Positions 1 through 6,864 of a DNA stretch of 7,546 nucleotides are shown in pieces (the first letter of the stretch is position 1; every line of letters begins with the position of its first letter). The translations under genes and the position numbers were made by a program. The notes under the pieces were generated by a model. That model had not been told where the DNA came from, made no database searches, and saw nothing but the letters and a program-made list of their open reading frames with translations. This DNA comes from Deltaproteobacteria bacterium RBG_13_49_15 (GTDB lineage Bacteria > Desulfobacterota > Desulfobacteria > Desulfobacterales > UBA2156): assembly GCA_001797695.1 (NCBI GenBank), contig MGQD01000067.1, positions 1 through 7,546 of the forward strand, given 5' to 3'.

Positions 1-1200
1 AAATTGGCTTCTGAAGCGGTAGAAATCCAGGAAGAGATCATCAACCTCAGAAGGGGATTTCACGAAAATCCGGAACTCTCGTTCGAAGTCAGAGAGACCG
101 GCCGAACATGCGCATCCTACTGTCAAAGCCTCGGCCTTGCAGTTAAACGGTGCTGTGCCGAGCTCCCTGGCAAGGATAAATACGGCGTGATCGCGACAAT
201 CCGGCCGGATCTTGAGGGAAAGTCAATCGCTCTCCGTGCCGAAATGGACGCCCTTCCCATCCAAGAGCAAACCGAACTGAGTTTTTGTTCAAGGAAACAA
301 AACATCGCTCATTTGTGCGGTCATGATGCGCATTGCGCTATGCTGCTAGGAGCGGCAAGGATACTTTCCAATCATAAAGACGCATTCAAACGTCCTGTTC
401 AATTGATCTTCCAACCATCGGAAGAAACACTCTCGGGGGCGAAAAAGGTCGTTGATGAAGGCTTTCTGGCAAATGTCGGTGAAATTTACGGCCTCCATGT
501 TCATCCGCGTTTAAAGATCGGGAAATTGGGGTGGCGAAGCGACGCCCTGATGGCATCCCCGGATGAACTTTCCATCATCATCACCGGTAAAGGAGGTCAT
601 GCTGCTATGCCTCATTTATGCGTGGACCCCATACCCATCGCCGCAGAGATTATCTTATCCCTGCAAACATTGATATCCCGTAAAACAGACCCTTTGGATT
701 CGGCCGTCATATCGATTTGCATGCTTAAGGCAAGCGATGCGGTAAATGTGATTCCGGAAAAAGCCGAGCTGCAAGGAACGATCCGTTCTTTTAGCGCGAC
801 GGTCAGGGATTTTCTTCACCGTGAGATAACGAATATGGCGGGATTTATCGCAAAGGCGCACGGAGCCGTTGCTAAGGTCGACATTATCAAAGGTTCACCC
901 GTGCTGACAAACGATTCCGAAAGGGCGAAAGAACTCAGTGAGATTTTTAATGCATTATGCGATACGAAAGTTTTTAAAAGCCTGAATGGGGGGGCTATCC
1001 AAATGGCGCCCATAATGGGAAGTGAGGACTTTTCATATTACCTGGAACAGGTGAAGGGGGCGTTTGCATTCCTTGGAGCAGGGGACGGCCGAGAAGATGC
1101 TCCGGGCTTTCATAGTTCCAGCTTCATGCTTGACGAGCGAGCATTGCCTCTCGGATCCGCACTTCTGGCCGCCGTCGCATTAACGCGGGCTTCCTGCTGA
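1..1200 (+). CDS. M20D-family amidohydrolase (N-acyl amino acid / hippurate hydrolase type), 5' end open
   Basis: Zinc/manganese-dependent amidohydrolase that probably cleaves an N-acyl amino acid or related amide in the cytoplasm; the substrate is not determinable. Counting from the TTG at 4, the conserved N-terminal RRGFHENPEL block is at residues 16-25, RAEMDALP at 78-85, and the metal-binding HLCGHDAH at 103-110 (C105, H107). QPSEE follows at 137-141 (catalytic and metal glutamates), GLHVHP at 163-168 (H165), and the C-terminal GFHSSSF at 368-374 (H370). The dimerisation-domain start GKGGHAAMP is at 195-203. About 398 residues is full family length. The first codon is in frame to the window edge, so TTG at 4 may be the start, or the true start may lie a few codons upstream. 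One oddity: the usual RADMDALP reads RAEMDALP. There is no signal peptide. It is followed after 51 bases by the flavin-reductase-like gene. The family is certain; the substrate is unknown. Confidence 0.93.
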   Translation, partial: KLASEAVEIQEEIINLRRGFHENPELSFEVRETGRTCASYCQSLGLAVKRCCAELPGKDKYGVIATIRPDLEGKSIALRAEMDALPIQEQTELSFCSRKQNIAHLCGHDAHCAMLLGAARILSNHKDAFKRPVQLIFQPSEETLSGAKKVVDEGFLANVGEIYGLHVHPRLKIGKLGWRSDALMASPDELSIIITGKGGHAAMPHLCVDPIPIAAEIILSLQTLISRKTDPLDSAVISICMLKASDAVNVIPEKAELQGTIRSFSATVRDFLHREITNMAGFIAKAHGAVAKVDIIKGSPVLTNDSERAKELSEIFNALCDTKVFKSLNGGAIQMAPIMGSEDFSYYLEQVKGAFAFLGAGDGREDAPGFHSSSFMLDERALPLGSALLAAVALTRASC

Positions 1201-1251
1201 TCGGATCAGGATTGAAAGAGACATTCAAATTCGCAAAAAAGGATCGATTGG

Positions 1252-1887
1252 ATGGAAACGAAAAAACGACATTCCAGAGTGGGAATTAAGAAGGTTGTAA
1301 AACAGTCCTGGAAACCGGGAAATGTGCTGTCGCCGCTTCCGGTAGTTCTGGTCAGTTGCGGCGGAACCCGGGGATGGAAACCGAACCTGATTACCATTGC
1401 ATGGACCGGAAACGTATGCAGTGAACCGCCCATGGTCTCGATCTCGGTGCGTCCGCAGCGGTACTCCTTTGAGATCCTTCAAACCACACGGGAGTTTGTC
1501 ATCAATGTCCCGTCCGTGCGACAGTTAAAAACAACGGACTGGTGCGGTATGGTCTCCGGCCGCAAAAAAAACAAGTTTGAAGAAATGAAGCTAACCCCCG
1601 CCCCTGCTCTGAAAGTGAGCGCTCCCATAGTCCAGGAATGTCCGATCAATATCGAATGCCGAATTCAACAGTCTCTAAATCTGGGCTCCCACACGATGTT
1701 TGTGGCAGAGGTGGTTGCTGTCCAGGTCTCTACCTCATTGATCGATAAAAAAGGGCGTCTTCGAATCGAGAAGGGAGAATTGATGGCCTATGCTCACGGA
1801 CAGTATTTCACCCTAGGAAGATGCATCGGGGATTTCGGATTTTCGATCCGAAAGCGCAGGAAAAAACCTGCATCCGGAAATCGATGA
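1252..1887 (+). CDS. flavin reductase-like (flavoredoxin-type) FMN-binding split-barrel protein
   Basis: A 211-residue protein of the flavin-reductase-like domain family, which binds FMN and either passes electrons or reduces flavin with NAD(P)H. What shows this: KPGNVLSPLPVVLVSCGG at 21-38, the hallmark NLITIAWTGNVCSEPP at 45-60, ISVRPQRYSFEIL at 64-76, EFVINVP at 81-87, TDWCG at 95-99, SGRKKNKFEEM at 102-112, NIECRI at 133-138, LGSHTMFVAEVV at 144-155 and the closing AHGQYFTLG at 181-189. All belong to the core fold, which is complete. The ATG at 1252 has AAGGA at 1239-1243, eight bases upstream. The tail after residue 200 is basic (KRRKK) and its DNA can form two hairpins. In anaerobes such proteins serve as small flavoprotein electron carriers, or in oxidative-stress defence; which applies here cannot be said. 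Five cysteines precede the tail, but no iron-sulfur motif is seen. Confidence 0.9.
   Translation: METKKRHSRVGIKKVVKQSWKPGNVLSPLPVVLVSCGGTRGWKPNLITIAWTGNVCSEPPMVSISVRPQRYSFEILQTTREFVINVPSVRQLKTTDWCGMVSGRKKNKFEEMKLTPAPALKVSAPIVQECPINIECRIQQSLNLGSHTMFVAEVVAVQVSTSLIDKKGRLRIEKGELMAYAHGQYFTLGRCIGDFGFSIRKRRKKPASGNR
1833..1871 (+). repeat. two adjacent perfect hairpins at the 3' end of the flavin-reductase gene
   Basis: The first inverted repeat is TTTCGGAT (1833-1840) and ATCCGAAA (1846-1853), an 8-bp perfect stem with a 5-base loop. The second is GCAGG (1856-1860) and CCTGC (1867-1871), a 5-bp stem with a loop of six A. Both lie inside the coding end of the flavin-reductase gene and finish 30 bases before the start of the permease gene. 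No T-run follows, so this is not a canonical intrinsic terminator. It could tune mRNA stability or expression of the next gene, or be chance. The repeats are seen directly; any role is inferred. Confidence 0.4.
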
Positions 1888-1900
1888 GCTGCCGATACGC

Positions 1901-2986
1901 ATGATGAAAAACGACACATCCAATAAGGTGATTTTAATCCTTTTTGTTCTTCTCATATCCGCTATCTTTTTGCGGATGATCATGGATTTTCTAATGGTTA
2001 TTTTCCTGGCCGGACTTTTTTCCGCCACCGCCCAGCCGGTCTACCGTCGATTTGAAAGATGGTTCAAAGGACGCCGCAGCATGAGTGCCGCCGCCACGCT
2101 GGTATTTATTTTATTGATCCTTTTTATCCCGCTCGGCGGCATATTGGGAATCGTTGCAGGGCAGGCGATCAAAATCAGTCATTCCGTGACGCCATGGATT
2201 ACAAAAACAATTCAAGAACCTAGCGCTTTTGATGATTTATTTAAGACGTTCCCTTTTTACGATACCCTGATTACCTATAAAGAGATTATTTTCCAGAAGG
2301 CAGGAGAGTTGGTAGGAAAAATGAGTTCGATTTTATTTAACAGCCTATCCTCGGCCACCCTGTCCACGATTCACTTTCTTTTCCTGTTTTTCGTTTTTCT
2401 TTATACCATGTTCTTTTTTTTAAAAGACGGGAATCGGATTCTCGATAAAATCCTTTATTATAGCCCCTTATCGGATGTGGATGAACAGCGGATGCTTGAA
2501 AAATTTACCTCCGTAACACGGGCAACCATCAAAGGGACGCTTCTTATCGGAGTTATTCAGGGAAGCCTGGCGGGTTTGGGGTTCTGGATTGTCGGCATTG
2601 ACAGCGCCCTGTTTTGGGGAACGATCATGACGGTCCTATCGATCATTCCGGCCGTCGGCTCTGCGCTTGTCTGGATTCCTGCGGCCATCATCCTGGCCGC
2701 ATCCGGTTCTTTTGTGAAGGCAATTTCCCTTCTGGCATACTGCGGAATTTTGGCGGGAAGCGTGGACAATCTTCTTCGGCCGAGGCTGGTCGGAAAAGAT
2801 ACGAAACTGCATGAGCTTTTTATCTTTTTTGGAACGCTCGGCGGCATCAGCCTGTTTGGGATCATCGGGTTTATCGTCGGACCGATCATGGCGGCCCTTT
2901 TTGTAACCGTTTGGGATATCTACGGAGAGACCTTCAAAGACTCATTGCCTCCTGTTGAAGGCAAAAAGACGGATCATTCAGTGTAA
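1901..2986 (+). CDS. AI-2E family transporter (PF01594-type membrane permease)
   Basis: A 361-residue inner-membrane protein of the AI-2E family (TqsA/YdiK/PerM-like), of full family length. Hydrophobic segments lie near residues 9-40 (a double span), 63-90, 153-174, 211-232, 237-268, 272-290 and 303-340. A polar stretch at about 91-140 matches the family's soluble region between the first and second span groups. The family signature is the C-terminal DNLLRPRLVG at 289-298 followed by a small loop and GGISLFGIIGFIVGP at 314-328. Members have been linked to autoinducer-2 export and to Na+/H+ antiport, so the substrate here is open. The start is ATG ATG at 1901/1904, 13 bases after the previous stop, with only a weak ribosome site; coupling to upstream translation is likely. 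It is probably co-transcribed with the genes on either side. Confidence 0.92.
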   Translation: MMKNDTSNKVILILFVLLISAIFLRMIMDFLMVIFLAGLFSATAQPVYRRFERWFKGRRSMSAAATLVFILLILFIPLGGILGIVAGQAIKISHSVTPWITKTIQEPSAFDDLFKTFPFYDTLITYKEIIFQKAGELVGKMSSILFNSLSSATLSTIHFLFLFFVFLYTMFFFLKDGNRILDKILYYSPLSDVDEQRMLEKFTSVTRATIKGTLLIGVIQGSLAGLGFWIVGIDSALFWGTIMTVLSIIPAVGSALVWIPAAIILAASGSFVKAISLLAYCGILAGSVDNLLRPRLVGKDTKLHELFIFFGTLGGISLFGIIGFIVGPIMAALFVTVWDIYGETFKDSLPPVEGKKTDHSV

Positions 2987-3005
2987 ATAAGGAAGGGTTT
3001 GATTC

Positions 3006-3010
3006 GGGAG
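3006..3010 (+). promoter_or_regulatory. ribosome binding site deciding the start of the MFS gene
   Basis: GGGAG at 3006-3010 lies six bases before the ATG at 3017. The frame is open back to a TTG at 2999, but that codon has its purine-rich stretch (GGAAGGG) only two bases upstream, which is too close. ATG 3017 is therefore preferred. Confidence 0.5.
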
Positions 3011-3016
3011 AAAAGC

Positions 3017-4297
3017 ATGATCGCTGACAGCCTCGAAAAGAGAACGTGGTACCGATGGTTTATTTTTTGGATTCTGGCGTTTGGGTACGTCCTGGTCTAT
3101 TTCCACCGTCTATGCCCGGCGGTTGTGGCCGTGGATATGATGCGCGATCTGAGTGCCGGCGGTGCATTGACCGGCTTTTTAGGGGCTGCATATTTTTATC
3201 CGTATGCGTTGATGCAGCTTCCGGCAGGGCTTCTTTCAGATTCATGGGGCCCCCGAAAAACCATCACTCTCTTCTTTATCCTGGCATTCGGCGGATCTGT
3301 TCTTCTCGGTCTTGCGCCTTCGGTTTTTTGGGCCATTGTTGGGAGAACTGCCGTAGGGTTCGGTGTCGCCATGCTTTTTGTCCCGGCTATGAAAATTTTG
3401 GCAGTCTGGTTTACCAAAAAAGAATTCGGTTTTATGACCGGAATCCTCATGGCGATGGGTGGAATCGGATCTCTAATTGCGGCTACCCCCCTGGCGTTGT
3501 TAAGCGCATGGATCGGGTGGCGTTTTTCGTTTGTCGTGGTGGGTATCTTTACCCTCGTTCTGGCGGCGCTGGTATGGAGCCTTGTCAGGGATAAGCCGTC
3601 GATCGGGAGCACGACTTCGCCATCAGGAGATCCGCCATCCGGTCAAATCAGTCTCACTCTGATGGAAGGGGTTCGCCGGGTTATCGCACTACCGGCATTC
3701 TGGCCGATCGCCATATGGTTTTTTTTCGATTGCGCCGTCTTTTTTGCATTCGGCGGGTTGTGGGGCGGACCCTACCTGATGCACGTCTATAAAATGAGCC
3801 GGAATGATGCCGGAAGGATTTTATCCATGCTGGCGATCGGAATGATCATTGGAAGTCCGCTTTTAAGCTATGTTTCAGGCTCTCTTTTACGAGCCCGCAA
3901 ACCGGTCATCGTTATTTCCAGTTTCATTGTCCTGATCCTGTCCGGGTTTCTTGCCTTTTTAACGGGCCGGATTTCCATTTTGGGTCTTTATGGAATCTGC
4001 TTCGGGCTTGGCGTCTTTTCAAGCGCCATCGTGGTCATCGGGTTTACGGCGAATAAAGAGCTTTTTCCGGTTCAGATCGCAGGGACCGCCACTGGGTTGG
4101 TGAATCTGTTCCCGTTTGCCGGCGGTGCGGTATTTCAGCCGTTTTTGGGTTATATTTTAGAGCGATATCCTTCATCCGGCGGCATGTTTTCAGTAGAAGG
4201 GTATCAGGCGGCATTCGCTGTTCTTTTTATCTGCAGCGCGATCGCATTCCTATCAAGCCTTTTTATGAAAGAGACGATGTCAGCGGAAGCCGCTTGA
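3017..4297 (+). CDS. major facilitator superfamily (MFS) transporter
   Basis: A 426-residue secondary transporter of the inner membrane with about 12 hydrophobic segments in two bundles. These are separated by a polar linker near residues 191-215 (RDKPSIGSTTSPSGDPPSGQ). The MFS motif A is clear in the loop between helices 2 and 3: GLLSDSWGPRKT at 71-82, with the conserved D75, G78 and R80. An early YFHRLCPAVVA at 28-38 is typical of a group of anion/organic-acid-like MFS proteins common in anaerobic proteobacteria. No substrate can be assigned. The start was placed at ATG 3017 rather than TTG 2999 because of ribosome-site spacing; the longer form would add six residues. It begins 30 bases after the permease stop and is the last gene before the promoter-like gap, so it probably closes the first transcription unit. 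It could feed either that unit or the pathway downstream. Confidence 0.93.
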   Translation: MIADSLEKRTWYRWFIFWILAFGYVLVYFHRLCPAVVAVDMMRDLSAGGALTGFLGAAYFYPYALMQLPAGLLSDSWGPRKTITLFFILAFGGSVLLGLAPSVFWAIVGRTAVGFGVAMLFVPAMKILAVWFTKKEFGFMTGILMAMGGIGSLIAATPLALLSAWIGWRFSFVVVGIFTLVLAALVWSLVRDKPSIGSTTSPSGDPPSGQISLTLMEGVRRVIALPAFWPIAIWFFFDCAVFFAFGGLWGGPYLMHVYKMSRNDAGRILSMLAIGMIIGSPLLSYVSGSLLRARKPVIVISSFIVLILSGFLAFLTGRISILGLYGICFGLGVFSSAIVVIGFTANKELFPVQIAGTATGLVNLFPFAGGAVFQPFLGYILERYPSSGGMFSVEGYQAAFAVLFICSAIAFLSSLFMKETMSAEAA

Positions 4298-4344
4298 TGT
4301 AAACGATAAAGTTTTTTTCTCTTGACTTACACCGACCCTCTTTG

Positions 4345-4372
4345 TAGTTACATTATAGTTAGAATGTAATTA
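4345..4372. repeat. inverted repeat TTACATT-N8-AATGTAA, candidate operator
   Basis: TTACATT (4348-4354) and AATGTAA (4363-4369) are perfect reverse complements around an 8-base centre. After one mismatched pair, two further outer bases match on each side (TA at 4345-4346, TA at 4371-4372), giving 9 of 10 paired positions per arm. A direct repeat TAGTTA also occurs at 4345-4350 and 4356-4361, eleven bases apart, about one helical turn. The site overlaps where a -10 element would lie relative to TTGACT at 4322. That placement suits a dimeric repressor or activator of the downstream genes. The symmetry is seen directly; the function is inferred, and no regulator gene lies in the window apart from the ACT protein, which has no DNA-binding domain. 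Confidence 0.45.
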
Positions 4373-4380
4373 AAGAGCGG

Positions 4381-4396
4381 AACCCAAAAATGGGTT
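4381..4396 (+). repeat. small perfect hairpin in the probable 5' leader
   Basis: AACCCA (4381-4386), loop AAAA, TGGGTT (4391-4396). The stem is 6 bp and no T-run follows, so it is not a terminator by itself. It lies about 75 bases before the ACT-domain start and could be part of a leader structure. Confidence 0.3.
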
Positions 4397-4459
4397 AACA
4401 TCCCTAATATATTAAAAAAAATAAGAATTTAACTGTGGATTCGTTTTTTATCGAAAAGC

Positions 4460-4465
4460 AGGAGG
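4460..4465 (+). promoter_or_regulatory. strong ribosome binding site AGGAGG for the ACT-domain gene
   Basis: The consensus AGGAGG ends seven bases before the ATG at 4473 and only four before the adjacent ATG at 4470. The second ATG is therefore the better-spaced start. It is the strongest ribosome site in the window. Confidence 0.75.
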
Positions 4466-4472
4466 TTGGATG

Positions 4473-4919
4473 ATGAAGCTCAAACAGATATCCGTCTCCA
4501 TCGAAAATTCGCCGGTGCGGTTGTATGAAGTGACAAAAGCGTTCGGTGATGCCGGGATCAATCTTCGGGCATTGAACCTTGTCGAGACCGGAGGAGGATT
4601 CGGCCTCCTTCGTCTTCTGGTTTCGGATGTCGCAACAACCCGTCGTATTTTAATGAAAAAACACATGCCGGCACAGGTGGATGAGGTTGTCGCTGTTGAA
4701 ATTGAAGACAGACCCGGAAGCTTGGCCAACCTACTCAAGTTCCTTTTGGATGCGAACGTGCACGTCCTTTACACGTATGCGTTTGTGGGTTTTTCATCCG
4801 GGAAAGCAGTGATGATTTTCAGGTTCAGCGACAACGATAAGGCGATAGAAGTGTTGAAGAAAAAAGGAATCAACATAATCGATGCTGAAACATTCGGAAT
4901 CCTCGAAACTGAAAAGTGA
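4473..4919 (+). CDS. tandem ACT-domain amino-acid-binding protein
   Basis: A 148-residue stand-alone protein made of two ACT domains and nothing else. ACT domains are small ligand-binding modules, usually for amino acids, that regulate metabolism. Domain 1 spans about residues 2-66 (QISVSIENSPVRLYEV, then the helix-to-strand turn AGINLRALNLVET at 27-39 and FGLLRLLVSD at 43-52). Domain 2 spans about 72-145 (VAVEIEDRPGSLANLL at 73-88, then the strand around VHVLYTYAF). Domain 2 keeps the PGSL ligand-site turn; domain 1 has PVRL, so its usual glycine is replaced by valine. Similar double-ACT proteins occur beside phenylacetate-CoA ligase and 2-oxoacid oxidoreductase genes in anaerobes, which supports a link to amino- or aryl-acid catabolism. 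There is no DNA-binding or catalytic domain. The start at 4473 follows the ribosome site; 4470 would add one Met. It is the first gene of the second unit. Confidence 0.88.
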   Translation: MKLKQISVSIENSPVRLYEVTKAFGDAGINLRALNLVETGGGFGLLRLLVSDVATTRRILMKKHMPAQVDEVVAVEIEDRPGSLANLLKFLLDANVHVLYTYAFVGFSSGKAVMIFRFSDNDKAIEVLKKKGINIIDAETFGILETEK

Positions 4920-5006
4920 TGTACAAATCGCTTCCGCTTCCCGTTTAACCGCAAACAATGCAGATGGCCTAAAACCGAGCTTTTTGGGTTATGGGAGAAA
5001 AGACTG

Positions 5007-5954
5007 ATGAAAAAGACTGCGGCATTTAAGCCCCGTTCCTTGGCGGTTGTCGGCGCCGGGCCGGTCGGATGCATTCTGGCAGCCTTTTTAGCCAAAGGAG
5101 GAAATAACGTTACCCTTTGCGATGTGATCCCCGAACTGATCGCTCCGGCTGTTGACCGCGGCATTATCATCGAAGGCGCCGAAAATATGAAACAGACCGT
5201 GGCCGGAACCTGTTCGGGAGTCGATGAACTTGCCGAAATCAACCCGGATGTTATTTTCGTTACCGTTAAAGCCAATGCGCTTCCGCTCATCGCATCGGCC
5301 ATCGGAGATTTCCACCGGGATAAGATGTACGTAATCAGTTGGCAGAATGGGATCGATACGGAGCTTGAAATTGCAAGGGTTCTCGGGAATAAGGCAGTCA
5401 TGAGAGCGGTTGTTAATTACGGTTGCGCCCTTGTGGGCCCGGCCCATGTCAGGATCGCCTTCCACCATCCTCCTCATTATATTCAGGAATTGGACCCGGT
5501 ATCAAGGGATGCGACGGTGACCATTGCGAAAACGCTCACCCAGTCAGGCCTGCAAACGCTCCATACCGACCGGATTGTTTCGATGGTCTGGCGAAAAAGC
5601 ATCATGAACGCATCCATGAATCCGGTCTGCGCCGTCACCGGCTTGACCATGGCCCAGGCGATGAATGATCCGATCGTCTATAACATTGTCGATTTGCTGG
5701 TCAAAGAATGCATCAAGGTGGGAAGGGGCAATGAGATCGACCTCGGATGGGACTATTATGTGCAGGCAATGGACTATATGGGGAAGGCGGGTGATCATAA
5801 GCCGTCAATGCTCATGGATATCGAGAACCATCGCCGGACCGAAATCGATTTCATCAACGGGAAATTCGTCGAATACGGCAAGCGTGCCGGAATAGACACA
5901 CCATTCAATACGACATTAAGGTCTCTGGTAAAAGCACTGGAATCCAAATTTTAA
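5007..5954 (+). CDS. ketopantoate reductase (PanE/ApbA) family NAD(P)H-dependent 2-oxoacid reductase
   Basis: A 315-residue cytoplasmic dehydrogenase of the ketopantoate-reductase family, about the family's usual 300 residues. The N-terminal Rossmann domain carries LAVVGAGPVGCILA at 12-25 with GxGxxG at 16-21, then TVKAN at 86-90 (K88) and WQNG at 112-115. The C-terminal helical domain holds the catalytic lysine K197 in VWRKSIMNASMNP at 194-206, with N201 and N205. The substrate-binding SMLMDIENHRRTEIDFINGK is at 267-286 (S267, E279). All key residues are present, so it should be active. The reaction is NAD(P)H-dependent reduction of a 2-oxo acid to an (R)-2-hydroxyacid; true PanE reduces ketopantoate for CoA synthesis. 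Beside a 2-hydroxyacyl-CoA dehydratase system and no pantothenate genes, a catabolic 2-hydroxyacid dehydrogenase is at least as likely. GGGAG at 4993-4997 is nine bases before the ATG. The gap to the ACT gene is 87 bases. Confidence 0.92.
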   Translation: MKKTAAFKPRSLAVVGAGPVGCILAAFLAKGGNNVTLCDVIPELIAPAVDRGIIIEGAENMKQTVAGTCSGVDELAEINPDVIFVTVKANALPLIASAIGDFHRDKMYVISWQNGIDTELEIARVLGNKAVMRAVVNYGCALVGPAHVRIAFHHPPHYIQELDPVSRDATVTIAKTLTQSGLQTLHTDRIVSMVWRKSIMNASMNPVCAVTGLTMAQAMNDPIVYNIVDLLVKECIKVGRGNEIDLGWDYYVQAMDYMGKAGDHKPSMLMDIENHRRTEIDFINGKFVEYGKRAGIDTPFNTTLRSLVKALESKF

Positions 5955-5958
5955 AACC

Positions 5959-6771
5959 ATGGAACCGGAACCCACTTCTCCATATCCGAACACCGCACCT
6001 CTTTTTGTGGGTATTGATGTCGGGTCATCCAGAACCAAGGTGGCGGTTCTGGATAAGGCAAAAAATCTTATCGGATTTGATGTGCGGAAATCCGGAACCG
6101 ATTTTTCAGTAACTGCAGAGGAGTGCCTGAAAGCATCCTTAAAAATGGCCGGAAGGGAACAAAACGAGGTCACGAACTGCGTCTCAACCGGTTATGGGCG
6201 GAAAAACGTTCCAAATTCCAAAGATACCCGTACCGAAATCGGATGCCATGCAAAGGGATGCTACCATTATTTTCCAAAAGCCGTCACCATTATCGACATC
6301 GGCGGACAGGACAATAAAATCATCAAACTGGATCCGGAGGGGCGGCGGAGCAGCTTTAAGATGAATCGAAAATGTGCTGCGGGAACCGGGGCATTCTTGG
6401 AAGAGATGTCGGCCAGACTGGATATTCCGCTGGACCAAATGGATGGATTGGCGCGAAAATCCCGGGATATGGTCAGGTTGGGAAGCTTTTGTACGGTCTT
6501 TTCGGCAACTGAAGTTCTCGAAAATATTCGAAAGGGAAAGCGGATCGAGGATATCGTCAAAGGCTTATTTTTCTCGGTGATCCGGAGAGTATTGGAAATG
6601 GATTCTCTCACAGAAAATGTCGTAATGACGGGTGGAGTGGTAGCGCATAATCCTTATCTGGTATCCATGACGGAAAATGAAATCGGAAGGAGGATTTTGG
6701 TTCCCGAACATCCTCAATTGACCGGCGCCATCGGAGCCGCCCTTTATGCGATGGAGGCCGAACAGGGATGA
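5959..6771 (+). CDS. 2-hydroxyacyl-CoA dehydratase activator, BadF/BadG/BcrA/BcrD ATPase family
   Basis: A 270-residue ATPase of the acetate kinase/Hsp70/actin fold, like HgdC. These homodimers carry one [4Fe-4S] cluster between subunits and use ATP hydrolysis to push a low-potential electron into the dehydratase. Motifs in order: phosphate-1 loop VGIDVGSSRTK at 17-27, phosphate-2 IDIGGQDNK at 112-120, cluster cysteine C139 in RKCAAGTGAFLE at 137-148, second cluster cysteine C178 in GSFCTVFSATEV at 175-186, adenosine loop TGGVVAHN at 224-231, and GAIGAAL at 256-262. Both cluster cysteines expected from the family are present, so it should be functional. The length matches the homodimeric HgdC-type rather than the longer BcrA-type. 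The ATG is four bases after the previous stop with no visible ribosome site, so translation is probably coupled to the upstream reductase. A dehydratase gene follows, the usual partner. Confidence 0.93.
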   Translation: MEPEPTSPYPNTAPLFVGIDVGSSRTKVAVLDKAKNLIGFDVRKSGTDFSVTAEECLKASLKMAGREQNEVTNCVSTGYGRKNVPNSKDTRTEIGCHAKGCYHYFPKAVTIIDIGGQDNKIIKLDPEGRRSSFKMNRKCAAGTGAFLEEMSARLDIPLDQMDGLARKSRDMVRLGSFCTVFSATEVLENIRKGKRIEDIVKGLFFSVIRRVLEMDSLTENVVMTGGVVAHNPYLVSMTENEIGRRILVPEHPQLTGAIGAALYAMEAEQG

Positions 6772-6864
6772 TCATCGACTCACCCGACAAATAGATTGAA
6801 TATCGAAAAACCGAAGGAATCGGATGAAGCTCAATATGGCTTCTCCGGGTTATCAACTAGCAAG

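Larger units (their letters stand above)
4298..4472 (+). promoter_or_regulatory. AT-rich intergenic regulatory region with a candidate promoter
   Basis: This is the only large gap in the window. A -35-like TTGACT sits at 4322-4327. At the ideal 17-base spacing the -10 position holds TAGTTA (4345-4350), a poor match; TATAGT at 4354-4359 is a better hexamer but 26 bases away. A second -35-like TTAACA (4395-4400) has no good -10 partner. The region is AT-rich around 4401-4440, including the 10-base palindrome TAATATATTA at 4405-4414. The weak -10 would fit a promoter that depends on a regulator. The position before a new gene set on the same strand makes a promoter likely; the exact elements are uncertain. 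A run of seven T (4312-4318) follows the MFS stop, but without a well-placed stem. Confidence 0.5.

Noticed and set aside
1197..1209. 13-base palindrome CTGATC-G-GATCAG at the end of the amidohydrolase gene
   Set aside because: It has a one-base centre and so cannot form a normal hairpin. It is short enough to be chance, and no promoter is seen beside it.
3046..3594. 182-codon open frame on the plus strand in another frame of the MFS gene
   Set aside because: The MFS frame shows helices and motif A. This frame is Cys/Arg/Gly-rich with no domain.
4282..4318. Possible intrinsic terminator after the MFS gene
   Set aside because: The stem AGCGG/CCGCT (4282-4294) overlaps the stop codon, and the seven-T run starts 17 bases after it. 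That is too far for a standard terminator, and no better stem lies next to the T-run.
4395..4425. Second promoter with -35 TTAACA
   Set aside because: At 16-18 base spacing the -10 position is only an A-run, so the pair is not convincing.
4769..5401. 210-codon open frame on the minus strand
   Set aside because: It overlaps the ends of the ACT and reductase genes antisense and has no recognisable family. It is a shadow of the coding strand.
6768..6794. Eight-codon reading frame overlapping the activator stop (ATGA)
   Set aside because: It is too short, has no ribosome site and no family support.
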